NCBI RefSeq assembly: GCF_003201865.1
Contig: NZ_QJJJ01000001.1
Span: forward strand, 496,001-560,000
Length of the DNA stretch: 64,000 nt
Source: Methylobacterium sp. B4
GTDB taxonomy: Bacteria; Pseudomonadota; Alphaproteobacteria; Rhizobiales; Beijerinckiaceae
Reading direction: 5' to 3'
Positions 26,352 to 35,516 of the stretch are shown piece by piece. Below the pieces are notes generated by a model. The model searched no databases. It had not been told where the DNA came from and was given only the letters and a program-made list of their open reading frames with translations. Each line of letters begins with the position of its first letter. Position 1 is the first letter of the stretch. A program made the position numbers and the translations under genes.

Positions 26352-29198
26352 TCAGGCGGCGTTGCGCCCGAGCGTGGACACGAGTTCGCGGATTCGGGCG
26401 GAGGGTACGGGGCGGCTGAACAGGTAGCCCTGGCCTTGGTCGCAACCCTCCATGCGTAGCTGTTCGAGCTGGGCTTCCGTCTCGATTCCCTCCGCCGTCG
26501 TGGTGATGCCGAGGCTGCGGCCGAGGCCGACCACGGAGCGCACGATCAGGCGCGCGTTGCCCGTCACGTCGAGGTTGCGCACGAAGGATTGGTCGATCTT
26601 GATCTTGTCGAAGGGGAAGCTCTGCAGATAGCTCAGGCTCGAGAAGCCGGTGCCGAAATCGTCCATGGCGACCCGGACGCCGAGGCGCTTCAGGGTGTGA
26701 AGCGTCGCCAGCGTGCCGACATTGTCGGTGAGGAGGACGGATTCCGTGATCTCGAGTTCGAGCCGATGCGCCGGCAACCCGCTCGCGGTGAGGGCCTCCA
26801 TGGTCGAGCGGACGACGGCGGCGTTCTTGAACTGCGCGGCCGAAACGTTGATCGCGACACCGATGTCGCTCGGCCAGGTCGCAGCCTCGGCGCAGGCCTT
26901 GCGCATCACCCAATCGCCGATCTCGCCGATGGCGCCGGTTTCCTCCGCAAGCGGAATGAACTCGGCCGGGGAGACGTAGCCGCGGGTCGGATGGCGCCAG
27001 CGCAGCAGCGCCTCGCAGCAGGCGATCCGCTGACGGTCGAGCTTGACGATCGGCTGGAAGACGAGCTCGAACTCGCCGTTGGCCACCGCGACCTTGAGGT
27101 CGCTTTCCAGCGCGCGGCGGTTGCGCAGTTCGAGGTCCATCTCCTCGTCGAAGAAGGACCAGCCGCCGCGCCCCGCCGCCTTGGCGCGGTAGAGGGCGAG
27201 GTCCGCGCTCTTGAGTAGCTTCTCGGGGGTGGTCCCGTGCTCAGGCGCGAGCGAGATGCCGATGCTGAGCCCGACGGTCACCGACTGTCCGTCGAGCAGG
27301 AAGGGCGCCTCGAAGGCGGCGATCAGGCGCTTGGCCAGGGCGATCGCGTCGTCGCGCACCTGCGAGCCGGACTGGACGATGGCGAACTCGTCGCCGCCGA
27401 GGCGCGCGACGAGATCGGTCTCGCGCAGGCAGCCGTGCAGCCGCTCAGCCGCGCCGCGCAGGAGGCAGTCGCCGACGGGGTGCCCGAGGGTGTCGTTGAC
27501 CTCCTTGAAGCGGTCGAGGTCGAGGCAGAGCGTCGCGAAGCCGATGCCCTCGGCGAGGCGGGCGGAGGCCTCCTCCAGGCGCTCGCCGAAGACCATGCGG
27601 TTGGCCAGCCCCGTCAGCGCGTCGCGGCGCGCCATGGTGATGATGCGCTCCTCGGCCTCGTAGCGCTGCGTCACGTCCTCGTAGGTGGCGATCCAGCCGC
27701 CTTCGGCCGTCGCCTGCTGCTTGAGCGAAACGATGCAGTCGGTGCGGATCGGGCAGCAGAGCGACCCGCTCGCGCGCTGCTGCATCAGAGCCTCCTGCTC
27801 CAGGAGCAGGTCGACCGCGCGGTCGTCATTCGAAGTCGAGGCGACGACGTGGGCGACGTCGCGCAGGGTCATCCCCGGCCGCAGCGCGCTCGCCTCGATG
27901 CCGAGCATGTCGCAGAAGCGGCGGTTGTAGACGAGCAGCCCGCCGCGGGAATCGTAGAGGCACAGGCCCTGGAGCATGTTGCTCAGCGCCGCGTCGAGCT
28001 GCGAGTTGCTGCGCTTGAGCTGATCCTCCTGCTCCTTGAGCAGGGTCACGTCGCTGCACACGGCGACGAAGCCGCCGTCCCGGGTCGGGCTCCGGCTGAT
28101 GCGCAGCCAGCGCCCGTCGGCGGCCTGGGTTTCGGCGGTCGCGGTGCCGGTGCCGGGCATGGCCAGCAGCGCGTCGGCGGTGGCCGAGCCGCGTGCCTCC
28201 GCGAGCGAGCGCTGGCCCGTCTGCGCGGGATCGAGGCCGAGCAGGGCGGCCGCCCTGGCATTGGCCAGCACGATCCGTCCCGCCGGGTCGGCGACCACGA
28301 TGCCCTCGATGGAGGCCTGGACCGCGTCGGCGAGCAGGGCCTGTGCCGAGCGGCGCTGCGCGACCTCCTCCTGCATCATCGCCGCGATGTTGCCGCGCAT
28401 CACCGCCATCGCGCGCAGGAGCGCGCCGAACTCGTCGTCCCCGCCCTCGGGCACCTTCACGGTCAGCTCGCCCGCCGCGATGCGACTCGCCACCGTCGAG
28501 GCGTCGGCGACCGGCCGCACGATCTGCCGCGACAGGAGCAGGGCCACGACGCCCGACAGCACGATCGCCACCAGGGTCGCGATGACGCTCAGCCGCACGT
28601 CGCGGGCCACGATCGCCCGTGCGGCCTGTCGATAGGAGAAGCCGTCGCCGGCGGTGAAATTGATGAACAGGTCGAGGTGCTGCTCGGCCACCGTCGCGTG
28701 GGCATCGAGCGCCTGCCAGACATCGACGGTCTGCCGATCGGGGCCGAATTCCCGGCGCGCCGCGAGCCACTGGGCCACCGCGTCCTTGGCGGAGGCGGCC
28801 TCCTTCGCGGCCCGCTCCGATTGCGCCCGCTCGGCCGCGACCTCGATATCCTCTTCGAAGGATTGCGTCAGCGCCTCGATCCGCGCTTCGAGAGCGCGCC
28901 GCTCGTCCGCATCGCCGGCAAGGCGTGCGCGCGCCACCGCGGCCTGCAGGGCGGCGAGATCGGCCGCCGCGGCCCGCGCGTAATTGATGGACATCAGCGA
29001 GCGGTCATAGGTCTTATCGACCAGAGCGCCCGTGGTCATGATGCCGAGCGCCGCGTATCCGCCGAGGAGCGTCGTGATGGCGCTCAGCATCAGGAAGGCG
29101 AGAAAGATTCGGCCGCGAATGGTGCGACCGCCGCGCAGGACGGCATCGATGGCTGTGCGCCACCGGAGCATTCCTGTCTTGAGGCGGGACAATGTCAT
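26352..29198 (-). CDS. Membrane GGDEF-EAL cyclic-di-GMP protein with HAMP and PAS domains
   Basis: The 948-residue protein has a membrane helix at about 30-52, a helical periplasmic region, a second helix near 190-215, a HAMP domain and PAS domains. It ends in GGDEF (RLGGDEFAIVQS) and EAL domains. The GGDEF motif is intact, and the EAL domain keeps CEALLRW and DDFGTGFSSLSYL, so both cyclase and phosphodiesterase activity are possible. It probably senses a periplasmic or redox signal and sets motility or biofilm behaviour. The ATG at 29198 fits the basic N-terminus before the first helix. Confidence 0.94.
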   Translation of the reverse strand: MTLSRLKTGMLRWRTAIDAVLRGGRTIRGRIFLAFLMLSAITTLLGGYAALGIMTTGALVDKTYDRSLMSINYARAAAADLAALQAAVARARLAGDADERRALEARIEALTQSFEEDIEVAAERAQSERAAKEAASAKDAVAQWLAARREFGPDRQTVDVWQALDAHATVAEQHLDLFINFTAGDGFSYRQAARAIVARDVRLSVIATLVAIVLSGVVALLLSRQIVRPVADASTVASRIAAGELTVKVPEGGDDEFGALLRAMAVMRGNIAAMMQEEVAQRRSAQALLADAVQASIEGIVVADPAGRIVLANARAAALLGLDPAQTGQRSLAEARGSATADALLAMPGTGTATAETQAADGRWLRISRSPTRDGGFVAVCSDVTLLKEQEDQLKRSNSQLDAALSNMLQGLCLYDSRGGLLVYNRRFCDMLGIEASALRPGMTLRDVAHVVASTSNDDRAVDLLLEQEALMQQRASGSLCCPIRTDCIVSLKQQATAEGGWIATYEDVTQRYEAEERIITMARRDALTGLANRMVFGERLEEASARLAEGIGFATLCLDLDRFKEVNDTLGHPVGDCLLRGAAERLHGCLRETDLVARLGGDEFAIVQSGSQVRDDAIALAKRLIAAFEAPFLLDGQSVTVGLSIGISLAPEHGTTPEKLLKSADLALYRAKAAGRGGWSFFDEEMDLELRNRRALESDLKVAVANGEFELVFQPIVKLDRQRIACCEALLRWRHPTRGYVSPAEFIPLAEETGAIGEIGDWVMRKACAEAATWPSDIGVAINVSAAQFKNAAVVRSTMEALTASGLPAHRLELEITESVLLTDNVGTLATLHTLKRLGVRVAMDDFGTGFSSLSYLQSFPFDKIKIDQSFVRNLDVTGNARLIVRSVVGLGRSLGITTTAEGIETEAQLEQLRMEGCDQGQGYLFSRPVPSARIRELVSTLGRNAA

Positions 29199-29377
29199 CG
29201 ACGCGCGTTTCCCTTCGCAGGGCGAGTGTCGCACGCAATCGTTAAGGTAATACCCATCCATGACGCTGCGTGAAAAATTCGAGGCGATCAGCCCTGCGTT
29301 GTTAAGCCGAACGCAACCTGAAAAGTGCTTTCGTCCGCCTCAAGCGCGGGGGCGCCCTTACGGGAGCGGAAACGAAC

Positions 29378-29746
29378 ATGTGCCAAGCGAGACGGACGGC
29401 CGGCGTCGCATCGCCCCGGGCGGGCACCGCCCTGTTTCTCGCGGCACTGGCCTGTTCGGGAACGGCGCTGGCCCTGTCGGGCGACGCGGCCCCGAGCCGG
29501 ATCACCCAGAAGGGACGAGCTTTCGCCCCCGGCAGCATCGCGATGATCTCGGGACAGGCGATCGAGATCGTCAACGACGACGGCGAACTCGTCCACCACG
29601 CCTATCTCGACAGCCCGGACTTCAGCTTCGATACCGGTGAGCAGGCCCCCGGCAGCAAGACGATCGTGGTCTTCCCGCGCTCGGGAAGGTTCACCGTCAT
29701 GTGCGGCATCCATCCGAAAATGAAGTTGCACGTCTGGGTGAAATAA
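29378..29746 (+). CDS. Plastocyanin/azurin-like cupredoxin, exported
   Basis: The 122-residue protein has a signal peptide (AGTALFLAALACSGTALA) and a cupredoxin fold. Type-1 copper ligands are visible: H73 or H74 in LVHHAYL, then C109, H112 and M115 in CGIHPKM. Proteins like this are often annotated as methylamine utilisation protein. They carry single electrons in the periplasm. The next gene, 69 bases downstream, encodes a MauG-like di-heme protein that could be its partner. No methylamine dehydrogenase genes are present. Confidence 0.85.
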   Translation: MCQARRTAGVASPRAGTALFLAALACSGTALALSGDAAPSRITQKGRAFAPGSIAMISGQAIEIVNDDGELVHHAYLDSPDFSFDTGEQAPGSKTIVVFPRSGRFTVMCGIHPKMKLHVWVK

Positions 29747-29815
29747 CAGCGTTCGGATCCAACTTAACGAACGCTTAAGCTCAAGCCTGCAAACTCGCCG
29801 CTGATCGAGGTTGGA

Positions 29816-30874
29816 ATGGCTCGGATATTCGTGGGGGCGGCGGCAGCCCTCGTGACGATTATGGTCGGAGGGTGGGCCGTCGCGACGACCGGCGAACCCG
29901 ACCGCACGGCTCAACTCGCCGAGTACCGGCGCCCGAACGCGATTCCGTTTCCCGAGGACAATCCTTACGCGGCACAAAAGGCCGAACTCGGCCGCGCCCT
30001 GTTCTTCGAACCCATCCTCTCCCGCGACGGCGACCGCACCTGCGCGACCTGCCATGTCCCCGGCCAGGATTGGACCGACTCGACGCCGCTGGCCCCGCGC
30101 AATGACGGCGGCTTCATGGATGTGCGCACGCCGACGCTGCTGAACATCGCCTGGATCGAGGACATTCTCGGCTGGGATGGCAAGTTTCGCGGCCTCGAAG
30201 CCGTTGCCCGTACCCCGCTGACGGCACCGGGCAACATGAACATGCCGCCCGAGGAGATGGTGCGCCGTCTCTCGGCCGATCCGGCCTATGTCGAAGCCTT
30301 CGCCGGTGCGTTTCCGGAGCCTGTCGCGGGCGGCAACCCGATCACGCAGGAGCGCATCGAGCAGGCGCTCGCCACGTTCCAGCGCCTGATCGTCTCCGGC
30401 GAGGCGCCGTTCGACCGCTGGGTCGAGGGCGATGCGCGCGCGGTGAGCGGCGCGGCCCGGCGCGGATTCGACCTGTTCCACGGCAAGGCCAACTGCGCCG
30501 CCTGCCATTCCGGCTGGAACTTCACGGACGGCTCCTTCCACGACATCGGCGTCGCCAAGGACGGCAACGTCGGCCGCGGCCGCTTCTTCCCGGGTTCGAC
30601 GGCCCTGCGCTTCGCCTTCAAGACGCCGACCCTGCGCAATGTCGCCCGGCGCCCGCCCTACATGCACGACGGATCGCTCGCCACGCTCGCCGAGGTGGTC
30701 GAACTCTACGACCGCGGTGGCATCGATCGCCCGAGCCGCTCCCGCGACATCCGTCCGCTGCGCCTCTCCGAGCGGGAGAAGGCGGATCTGATCGCCTTTC
30801 TGGAGACGCTGAGCGACGCCGGATCCGCCGAGGCTGCCACCCTGCCGATCACCGCGACGCCTCCGCGGCCCTGA
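29816..30874 (+). CDS. Di-heme cytochrome c peroxidase / MauG-like protein
   Basis: The 352-residue protein has an N-terminal signal or anchor helix (about 5-24) and two heme-binding motifs, CATCH at 76-80 and CAACH at 227-231. The di-heme peroxidase signatures ELGRALFFEPILSRDGDRT, RTPTLLNIAW and FKTPTLRNVARRPPYMHDGS are present. The family reduces hydrogen peroxide with electrons from a small carrier or, in MauG, oxidises protein residues. The preceding cupredoxin is a plausible electron donor. The substrate is unknown. Confidence 0.9.
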   Translation: MARIFVGAAAALVTIMVGGWAVATTGEPDRTAQLAEYRRPNAIPFPEDNPYAAQKAELGRALFFEPILSRDGDRTCATCHVPGQDWTDSTPLAPRNDGGFMDVRTPTLLNIAWIEDILGWDGKFRGLEAVARTPLTAPGNMNMPPEEMVRRLSADPAYVEAFAGAFPEPVAGGNPITQERIEQALATFQRLIVSGEAPFDRWVEGDARAVSGAARRGFDLFHGKANCAACHSGWNFTDGSFHDIGVAKDGNVGRGRFFPGSTALRFAFKTPTLRNVARRPPYMHDGSLATLAEVVELYDRGGIDRPSRSRDIRPLRLSEREKADLIAFLETLSDAGSAEAATLPITATPPRP

Positions 30875-30892
30875 GGACGGAGCGCCCGGCCG

Positions 30893-32422
30893 TCAGTAGT
30901 TGATGGTCGCCCGGAGCCCGAGCACCGTGGCGTTGCGAAGGCGGCGTCCGTTCCCGTCCGACAGGCCGCCGCCGGGCCGCATCACGTACTGCACGTCCGG
31001 CTGGAGGGTGAAGCCGGACACGATCTCCGCCTGATAGGTCGCCTCGATCACGGTCTCGCTGCTGCGCAGGTGGCCCGGGCTCGTTCCAAACCGGAGGCTG
31101 TCGCGATCGAAGGCGCGCGCCTCGGGGCTGATGCGCGAGTGGATCACGCCGAGGCCGAGCGTGTCGTTGGGGCGGCCCGGGATCAGCCCCCGGCAGGCAA
31201 GGCCGGCATCCGCGTAGAATTCGATCAGGTTGCGGTCGCCCGGCACGGCGGAGACGCGCAGAAAGGCCGAGGCGCCTTCGTTCTCCGTATCCGGCTCGCG
31301 GTAGATCGTCTGGTCGAGGATCGCGTAGAGGCCGGCATTGCCACGAAAGCGCCGGGAGATCCCGCTCGCCTCCGGATCGGCGAGGAGACGCCCCCGCACG
31401 CTGTCGAGGCGCGGGCTGTCGAACCGGCCGAAATGGTACCAGCCGCCGAGAGTCGCGGTGCCGGGCAGCCGCTCCGTCCCCGGAAAGCTGGGATAAGCGT
31501 AGGCCGCTTCGCCGATCAGCAGGGCGGGATCGTTGACGCGGAAGTTCGTGCCCGTGCGGTTGCGGCGCTCCGGATCGGTCTCGTCGCCGGGCGGCGGCGT
31601 ACCGGCCGGGTCACCGTTGAAGAGGCCGCCCTGGAAGGAAAGCAGCGGGGTCGGCTCGTACTTCACGCGGATGGCGGGGGTCGCCAGCGGATAGATCGGC
31701 CCGCCGCTCGGCATCACCACGGCGCCGACATTGGGCCAGCCGAATCCCGCATTGACGAACACGACGCCGGTCTGCGCGATGGCGAACTCGGTGTCGGCCG
31801 AGACCTGCCCGACCTTCACCGAGAGACGGTCGCTCAGGAAGCGCTGCTCGACCCACAGCTCGAACAGGCGTGTCGACGGCAGGGCCTCGATGCCGCTCAC
31901 CGTCGTCAGGTTGTCGACGAAGCGGCTCGACATGCCGTGTCCGTGGATCACGAAGAAGTCGGTGTGGAAGCGCGCGCCGCTCCAGCCGGCGAGCTTGTCG
32001 AGATCGATGTCGAGGGAGGTATCGAGACGCCCGCCAAAGGTCGTCCCCCGCCGCAGGCCGCCGGAAACGCTGGTCAGGCCCTCACCGATATAGGTGAGGA
32101 CGTAGGTGATCCCCCGTTCGGCCAGGGCCGCGCGCAGCCCGAACGGGTCGCCGTAGGGGCCGAGCGCGTCCTGGATCGAGCCCTCGTTGGTCACGGAGAC
32201 CTGATCCGAGGTGCGCGACTGCGCGATCGCCGTCTGCGGGTCGCCGCCCGCGCCGGTCAGGGGCAAGGCGAGCGGCAGGGGGAACGACGCCTGCGCCCAT
32301 GCCGGCACGGCGGTCAGCGTCAGGAGGCCGGTCAGCGCGAGGGCGAGCACGGCGGCGAACCGTCCGGTTCGAGGCGGCCGGCTCTGGCTCGGCCCGCGCT
32401 CGGGGCAGGGTTCGGGTCTCAA
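30893..32422 (-). CDS. Carbohydrate-selective porin, OprB family
   Basis: The 509-residue protein has a signal peptide (cleavage after AVPAWA) and an OprB beta-barrel. The segments YIGEGLTSVSGGLRRGTTF, RLFELWVEQRFLSDRLSVK and VGQVSADTEFA are family-like, and the protein ends in an aromatic residue (RATINY) as barrels do. OprB proteins let sugars or other small polar compounds cross the outer membrane. It is convergent with the MauG-like gene, with 18 bases between stops, so it is not in that operon. Confidence 0.88.
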   Translation of the reverse strand: MRPEPCPERGPSQSRPPRTGRFAAVLALALTGLLTLTAVPAWAQASFPLPLALPLTGAGGDPQTAIAQSRTSDQVSVTNEGSIQDALGPYGDPFGLRAALAERGITYVLTYIGEGLTSVSGGLRRGTTFGGRLDTSLDIDLDKLAGWSGARFHTDFFVIHGHGMSSRFVDNLTTVSGIEALPSTRLFELWVEQRFLSDRLSVKVGQVSADTEFAIAQTGVVFVNAGFGWPNVGAVVMPSGGPIYPLATPAIRVKYEPTPLLSFQGGLFNGDPAGTPPPGDETDPERRNRTGTNFRVNDPALLIGEAAYAYPSFPGTERLPGTATLGGWYHFGRFDSPRLDSVRGRLLADPEASGISRRFRGNAGLYAILDQTIYREPDTENEGASAFLRVSAVPGDRNLIEFYADAGLACRGLIPGRPNDTLGLGVIHSRISPEARAFDRDSLRFGTSPGHLRSSETVIEATYQAEIVSGFTLQPDVQYVMRPGGGLSDGNGRRLRNATVLGLRATINY

Positions 32423-32648
32423 CGATCGCTCGGTTACGGCTCATCGACGGTACGGCGCGCGACAGCCCTCCGGCGGCCTCCGCGCGATCGAACTCTCTTC
32501 AGCCTACCGAAGCAGCAGCGGATGACAGCTCTGCGAAGAGAACGGCTCATCTCGCGAGAAACGTCCGTCGCGCTAGCGTTTCATGCAGGCAAAGGTTGCG
32601 CAAGCAATTCCCGATCCCCCGCCCTGTCCGCGCCTGCAGCCAGCCGGC

Positions 32649-34544
32649 TCAGGGCCGCGCGACGCCGAGCACCTTCATCCGCGACATCAGCGTGGTCGGC
32701 CTGAGGCCGAGGAGTTCCGCCGCACCGCCCGCTCCGAACACCTTGCCGCCGCTGATGCGCAGGGCCGCTTCGATCTCGGCCCGGGCGCGCAGGCGCCGCC
32801 CCTCCTCGCTCAGCAGACGTTGATCCTCCGTCGCCGTCTCCATTGGAATGGCCGCCGGCCCGGAGGGGCGCGACTCGGGCAGGTCGAAGCGGAGGCGTCC
32901 GCGCTCTGCCAGGATCGCGGCGCGCTCGATCACGTTCTCCAACTCGCGCACGTTGCCCGGCCAATCGTAGCGCGCGAACCGGCGGGCATCGGCCTCCGTG
33001 AGGCGCAGATCCGGCCGGTTCAGGCGCCGCGCCGCACCCTTGAGGAAATGCCCTGCAATCAGCGGCACATCTTCCCGCCGCTCCCGCAGCGGGATGGAGG
33101 TCAAGGGAAAGACGTTGAGGCGGAAGTAGAGATCCTCACGAAACCGTCCGCGGCGCACCTCTTCCCTGAGGTCGCGGTTCGTCGCAGCGATCAGGCGGAC
33201 ATCCACGGTGCGGGTGCGCGCCTCGCCGACCCGCTCGAACTGGCGCTCCTGGAGCACCCGCAGCAGCTTACCCTGAAGATCGAGCGGGATCTCGCCGACC
33301 TCGTCGAGGAACAGCGTGCCGGCTTCGGCCAGTTCGAAGCGCCCGACCCGGTCGCGCAGGGCGCCGGTGAAGGCACCCCGGGCATGGCCGAAGAACTCGC
33401 TCTCGAACAGGTCCCGCGGGATCGCGGCGCAGTTGACGCGAATCAGCGGCCGGTCGCGGCGGCGGCTCGCCTCGTGGATCGCTCGGGCGATCAACTCCTT
33501 GCCGGTGCCGGATTCGCCGGTGACGAGAACGGTCGCGTCGGTTCCCGCCACCACGTCGATCTGGCGCAGCACCGCCTCGATCGCCGGGCTGCGGCCGATA
33601 ATGCCCTGGTGGTGGCTCTCGGCCCGGATCTCCTCCTTGAGGTAGGCATTCTCCTGCTCCAGGCGCTCGCGCAGGGAATCGACCTCGGCCAAGGCCGCCT
33701 TCAACCGTGCCTCCGCCTCGCGACGCTGGCTGACGTCGCGGAACACGATCACGGCGCCCAGCAATTGGCCCCGGTCGCGGATCGGCGTGGACGTGTACTC
33801 GACGGGAAAACAGGTGCCGTCCCTGCGCCAGAACACCTCGTCCTCGACCTGACGCACGGCACCGTCGCGGAAGGCTGCATAGATCGGGCAGTCGCGGTGG
33901 GGATAAGGGCCGCCATCGGCGTGGGTGTGGTGGACGGCGGCGTGCATATCCTTGCCGACGAGGTCGGCGGAAGCCCAGCCCAGCATGCGCTCGGCCGCCG
34001 GATTGACGAAGGTGGTCAGGCCGTCGGCGTTGACGCCGTAGATCCCCTCCCCCGCCGCCCGCAGGATCAGACGATTCTCGCGCTCGATGTCGCGGAAGAT
34101 GCGCTCCATGCGCTGCCATTCCGGGAGGCCGGCGCGCATGTGTTCGTCCGCCTCCCGGTCGATCCGGCGGCGCTCACGCTCGTCGAGGTCGAACAGCGTG
34201 GTGAGGATTGTCGCCGTCTCACCCGAGAGTGCGCTTCCCACGACTTCGAGCCGCAACGGCTTCTCGGCCCCGTGGCGCGGCCGGAGATCATGCGTCCACC
34301 ACTGTCCCTTGGCGAGCACGCCTTGGGTGAACACGACGAGCGCCGCCCGCTGGTCCGGGAACAGCGCGCTTGCCGGTGCCGCGCACAGATCGGCACGGGT
34401 GAGACCGAGCAACCTCTCTGCGGCGGCATTCGCGTCCGCGACCCGGTCGGCCAGAGGCTCGATCACCAGCATGGGATCGCGATTATCGTCGAAGGCCGGA
34501 CCGTAGGCCGAGTGCGTGGAAAGCGCGGTTTCAGGGCAGTGCAC
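32649..34544 (-). CDS. Sigma-54-dependent activator with two PAS domains, divergent from cyanase (CynF-like)
   Basis: The 631-residue protein has PAS-like domains at about 21-120 and 155-270, a short coiled coil and a AAA+ domain from about 312. Walker A is GESGTGKE (343-350), the sigma-54 contact loop is GAFTGA (390-395) and Walker B is LFLDEVGE (411-418). A Fis-type helix-turn-helix lies at about 590-631. No response-regulator receiver domain is present, so the signal is probably sensed by the PAS domains. It is divergent from cynS, whose promoter has a consensus -24/-12 element. In some pseudomonads a sigma-54 regulator (CynF) adjoins the cyanase genes. A role in cyanate or nitrogen control is inferred. 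Confidence 0.9.
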   Translation of the reverse strand: MHCPETALSTHSAYGPAFDDNRDPMLVIEPLADRVADANAAAERLLGLTRADLCAAPASALFPDQRAALVVFTQGVLAKGQWWTHDLRPRHGAEKPLRLEVVGSALSGETATILTTLFDLDERERRRIDREADEHMRAGLPEWQRMERIFRDIERENRLILRAAGEGIYGVNADGLTTFVNPAAERMLGWASADLVGKDMHAAVHHTHADGGPYPHRDCPIYAAFRDGAVRQVEDEVFWRRDGTCFPVEYTSTPIRDRGQLLGAVIVFRDVSQRREAEARLKAALAEVDSLRERLEQENAYLKEEIRAESHHQGIIGRSPAIEAVLRQIDVVAGTDATVLVTGESGTGKELIARAIHEASRRRDRPLIRVNCAAIPRDLFESEFFGHARGAFTGALRDRVGRFELAEAGTLFLDEVGEIPLDLQGKLLRVLQERQFERVGEARTRTVDVRLIAATNRDLREEVRRGRFREDLYFRLNVFPLTSIPLRERREDVPLIAGHFLKGAARRLNRPDLRLTEADARRFARYDWPGNVRELENVIERAAILAERGRLRFDLPESRPSGPAAIPMETATEDQRLLSEEGRRLRARAEIEAALRISGGKVFGAGGAAELLGLRPTTLMSRMKVLGVARP

Positions 34545-34566
34545 GACGACATTCCGTAGCTGAGCA

Positions 34567-34595
34567 ACGAAAGTTCGTCATACACGAGATTTCGT
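34567..34595. promoter_or_regulatory. Tandem palindromes, candidate enhancer for the sigma-54 activator
   Basis: ACGAAAGTTCGT (34567-34578) and ACGAGATTTCGT (34584-34595) both have the form ACGA-N4-TCGT and are centred 17 bp apart. They lie about 23-50 bp upstream of the activator's own start codon and about 60-90 bp upstream of the cynS -24 box, where enhancer-binding proteins usually bind. Confidence 0.6.
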
Positions 34596-34654
34596 CGTTC
34601 TGTATCGGCGGCAAAAACGACTGATTAATATGGATAATTTCGTTTCGGCGGTTC

Positions 34655-34669
34655 TGGCATAGCGATTGC
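34655..34669 (+). promoter_or_regulatory. Sigma-54 (-24/-12) promoter of cynS
   Basis: TGGCATAGCGATTGC matches the consensus TGGCAC-N5-TTGC in spacing and in all key bases: GG at 34656-34657 and GC at 34668-34669. A start site near 34681 would give a leader of about 150 bases before cynS. Confidence 0.8.
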
Positions 34670-34725
34670 CATCACCCGTCACGACGATGCCGCGGCGGCG
34701 AGCCTGCCCCGCGCGTCAGATCGGT

Positions 34726-34798
34726 TCCGTGTCCGGCCTCTCGAGGGGCCGGGAACGGAGCGGTCGTCCGGGCGCCGAGCCCCCAAGGCGTCCGGACG
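34726..34798 (+). other. Two stem-loops in the cynS leader
   Basis: TCCGTGTCCGGCC/GGCCGGGAACGGA (34726-34759) and CGTCCGGGCGCC/GGCGTCCGGACG (34765-34798) form two strong hairpins. Each has at most a few mismatches. They lie within the leader, just before the cynS ribosome binding site. No T run follows either, so they are not simple terminators. Confidence 0.55.
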
Positions 34799-34829
34799 GC
34801 TCCATCCTTCCGCCAGCGGGAAGACGTAC

Positions 34830-35318
34830 ATGAAGCGCGAAGACCTCACCGAGAAGCTCCTCGACATCAAGCGCGAGAAGGGCTGGACCTGGAAGCACAT
34901 CCAGGACGAGATCGGCGGCATCTCGCCGATCCTGATCACCGCCGCATGCATGGGGCAGATGAAGCTTCCCAAGGCGCAGGCGAAGAAGGCCGCCGAGCTG
35001 TTCGGCTTGTCCGAGGCCGAGGAGCGGATGCTGAACGAGGCGCCCTATCGCGGCTCGATCCCGCAGATGCCGCCGACTGATCCGCTCATCTATCGCTTCT
35101 ACGAGCTGGTGATGGTCTACGGCACGACCTGGAAGGAGCTGATCCAGGAAGAGTTCGGCGACGGCATCATGTCGGCGATCGACTTCAACATGACCATGGA
35201 GCGCGAGGCCAACAACAAGGGCGACCGCGTGAAGCTCGCCATGTCGGGCAAGTTCCTGCCCTACAAGTATTACGGCAACGACGACGGCGTGCCGGAATAC
35301 GGCTTCAAGGAGCCGTAG
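34830..35318 (+). CDS. cynS: Cyanate hydratase (cyanase)
   Basis: Cyanase converts cyanate and bicarbonate to ammonia and carbon dioxide. The 162-residue protein has an N-terminal helical domain (MKREDLTEKLLDIKREKGWT) and the C-terminal active-site domain. The catalytic residues are R89 and E92 in YRFYE and S115 in DGIMSAIDF, with the same spacing as E. coli R96, E99 and S122. No cyanate transporter or carbonic anhydrase gene is next to it. A sigma-54 promoter lies upstream and a sigma-54 activator is divergent. Confidence 0.97.
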   Translation: MKREDLTEKLLDIKREKGWTWKHIQDEIGGISPILITAACMGQMKLPKAQAKKAAELFGLSEAEERMLNEAPYRGSIPQMPPTDPLIYRFYELVMVYGTTWKELIQEEFGDGIMSAIDFNMTMEREANNKGDRVKLAMSGKFLPYKYYGNDDGVPEYGFKEP

Positions 35319-35516
35319 GAGCGCTGACCTTCAGCACAGCCCGGCAGGGTCGCGGTACCGGGCGCGTCGGGGACAGGCTGACGAAGATCGCGCGAACGTT
35401 CCAGGGGCGCCAAAGCTCAACCGCCTCGGTCCCACGAGGGGCCGCATGCGGACCCGCTAGTACGTCGCTCGTGCTGCCTTCCGCAAACGGACATGTGCCG
35501 CACGAGCGTGGCCCCC

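Noticed and set aside
29378..30874. A methylamine dehydrogenase (mau) cluster
   Set aside because: Only a cupredoxin and a MauG-like protein are present. mauA and mauB are absent, so the label of methylamine utilisation is not supported.
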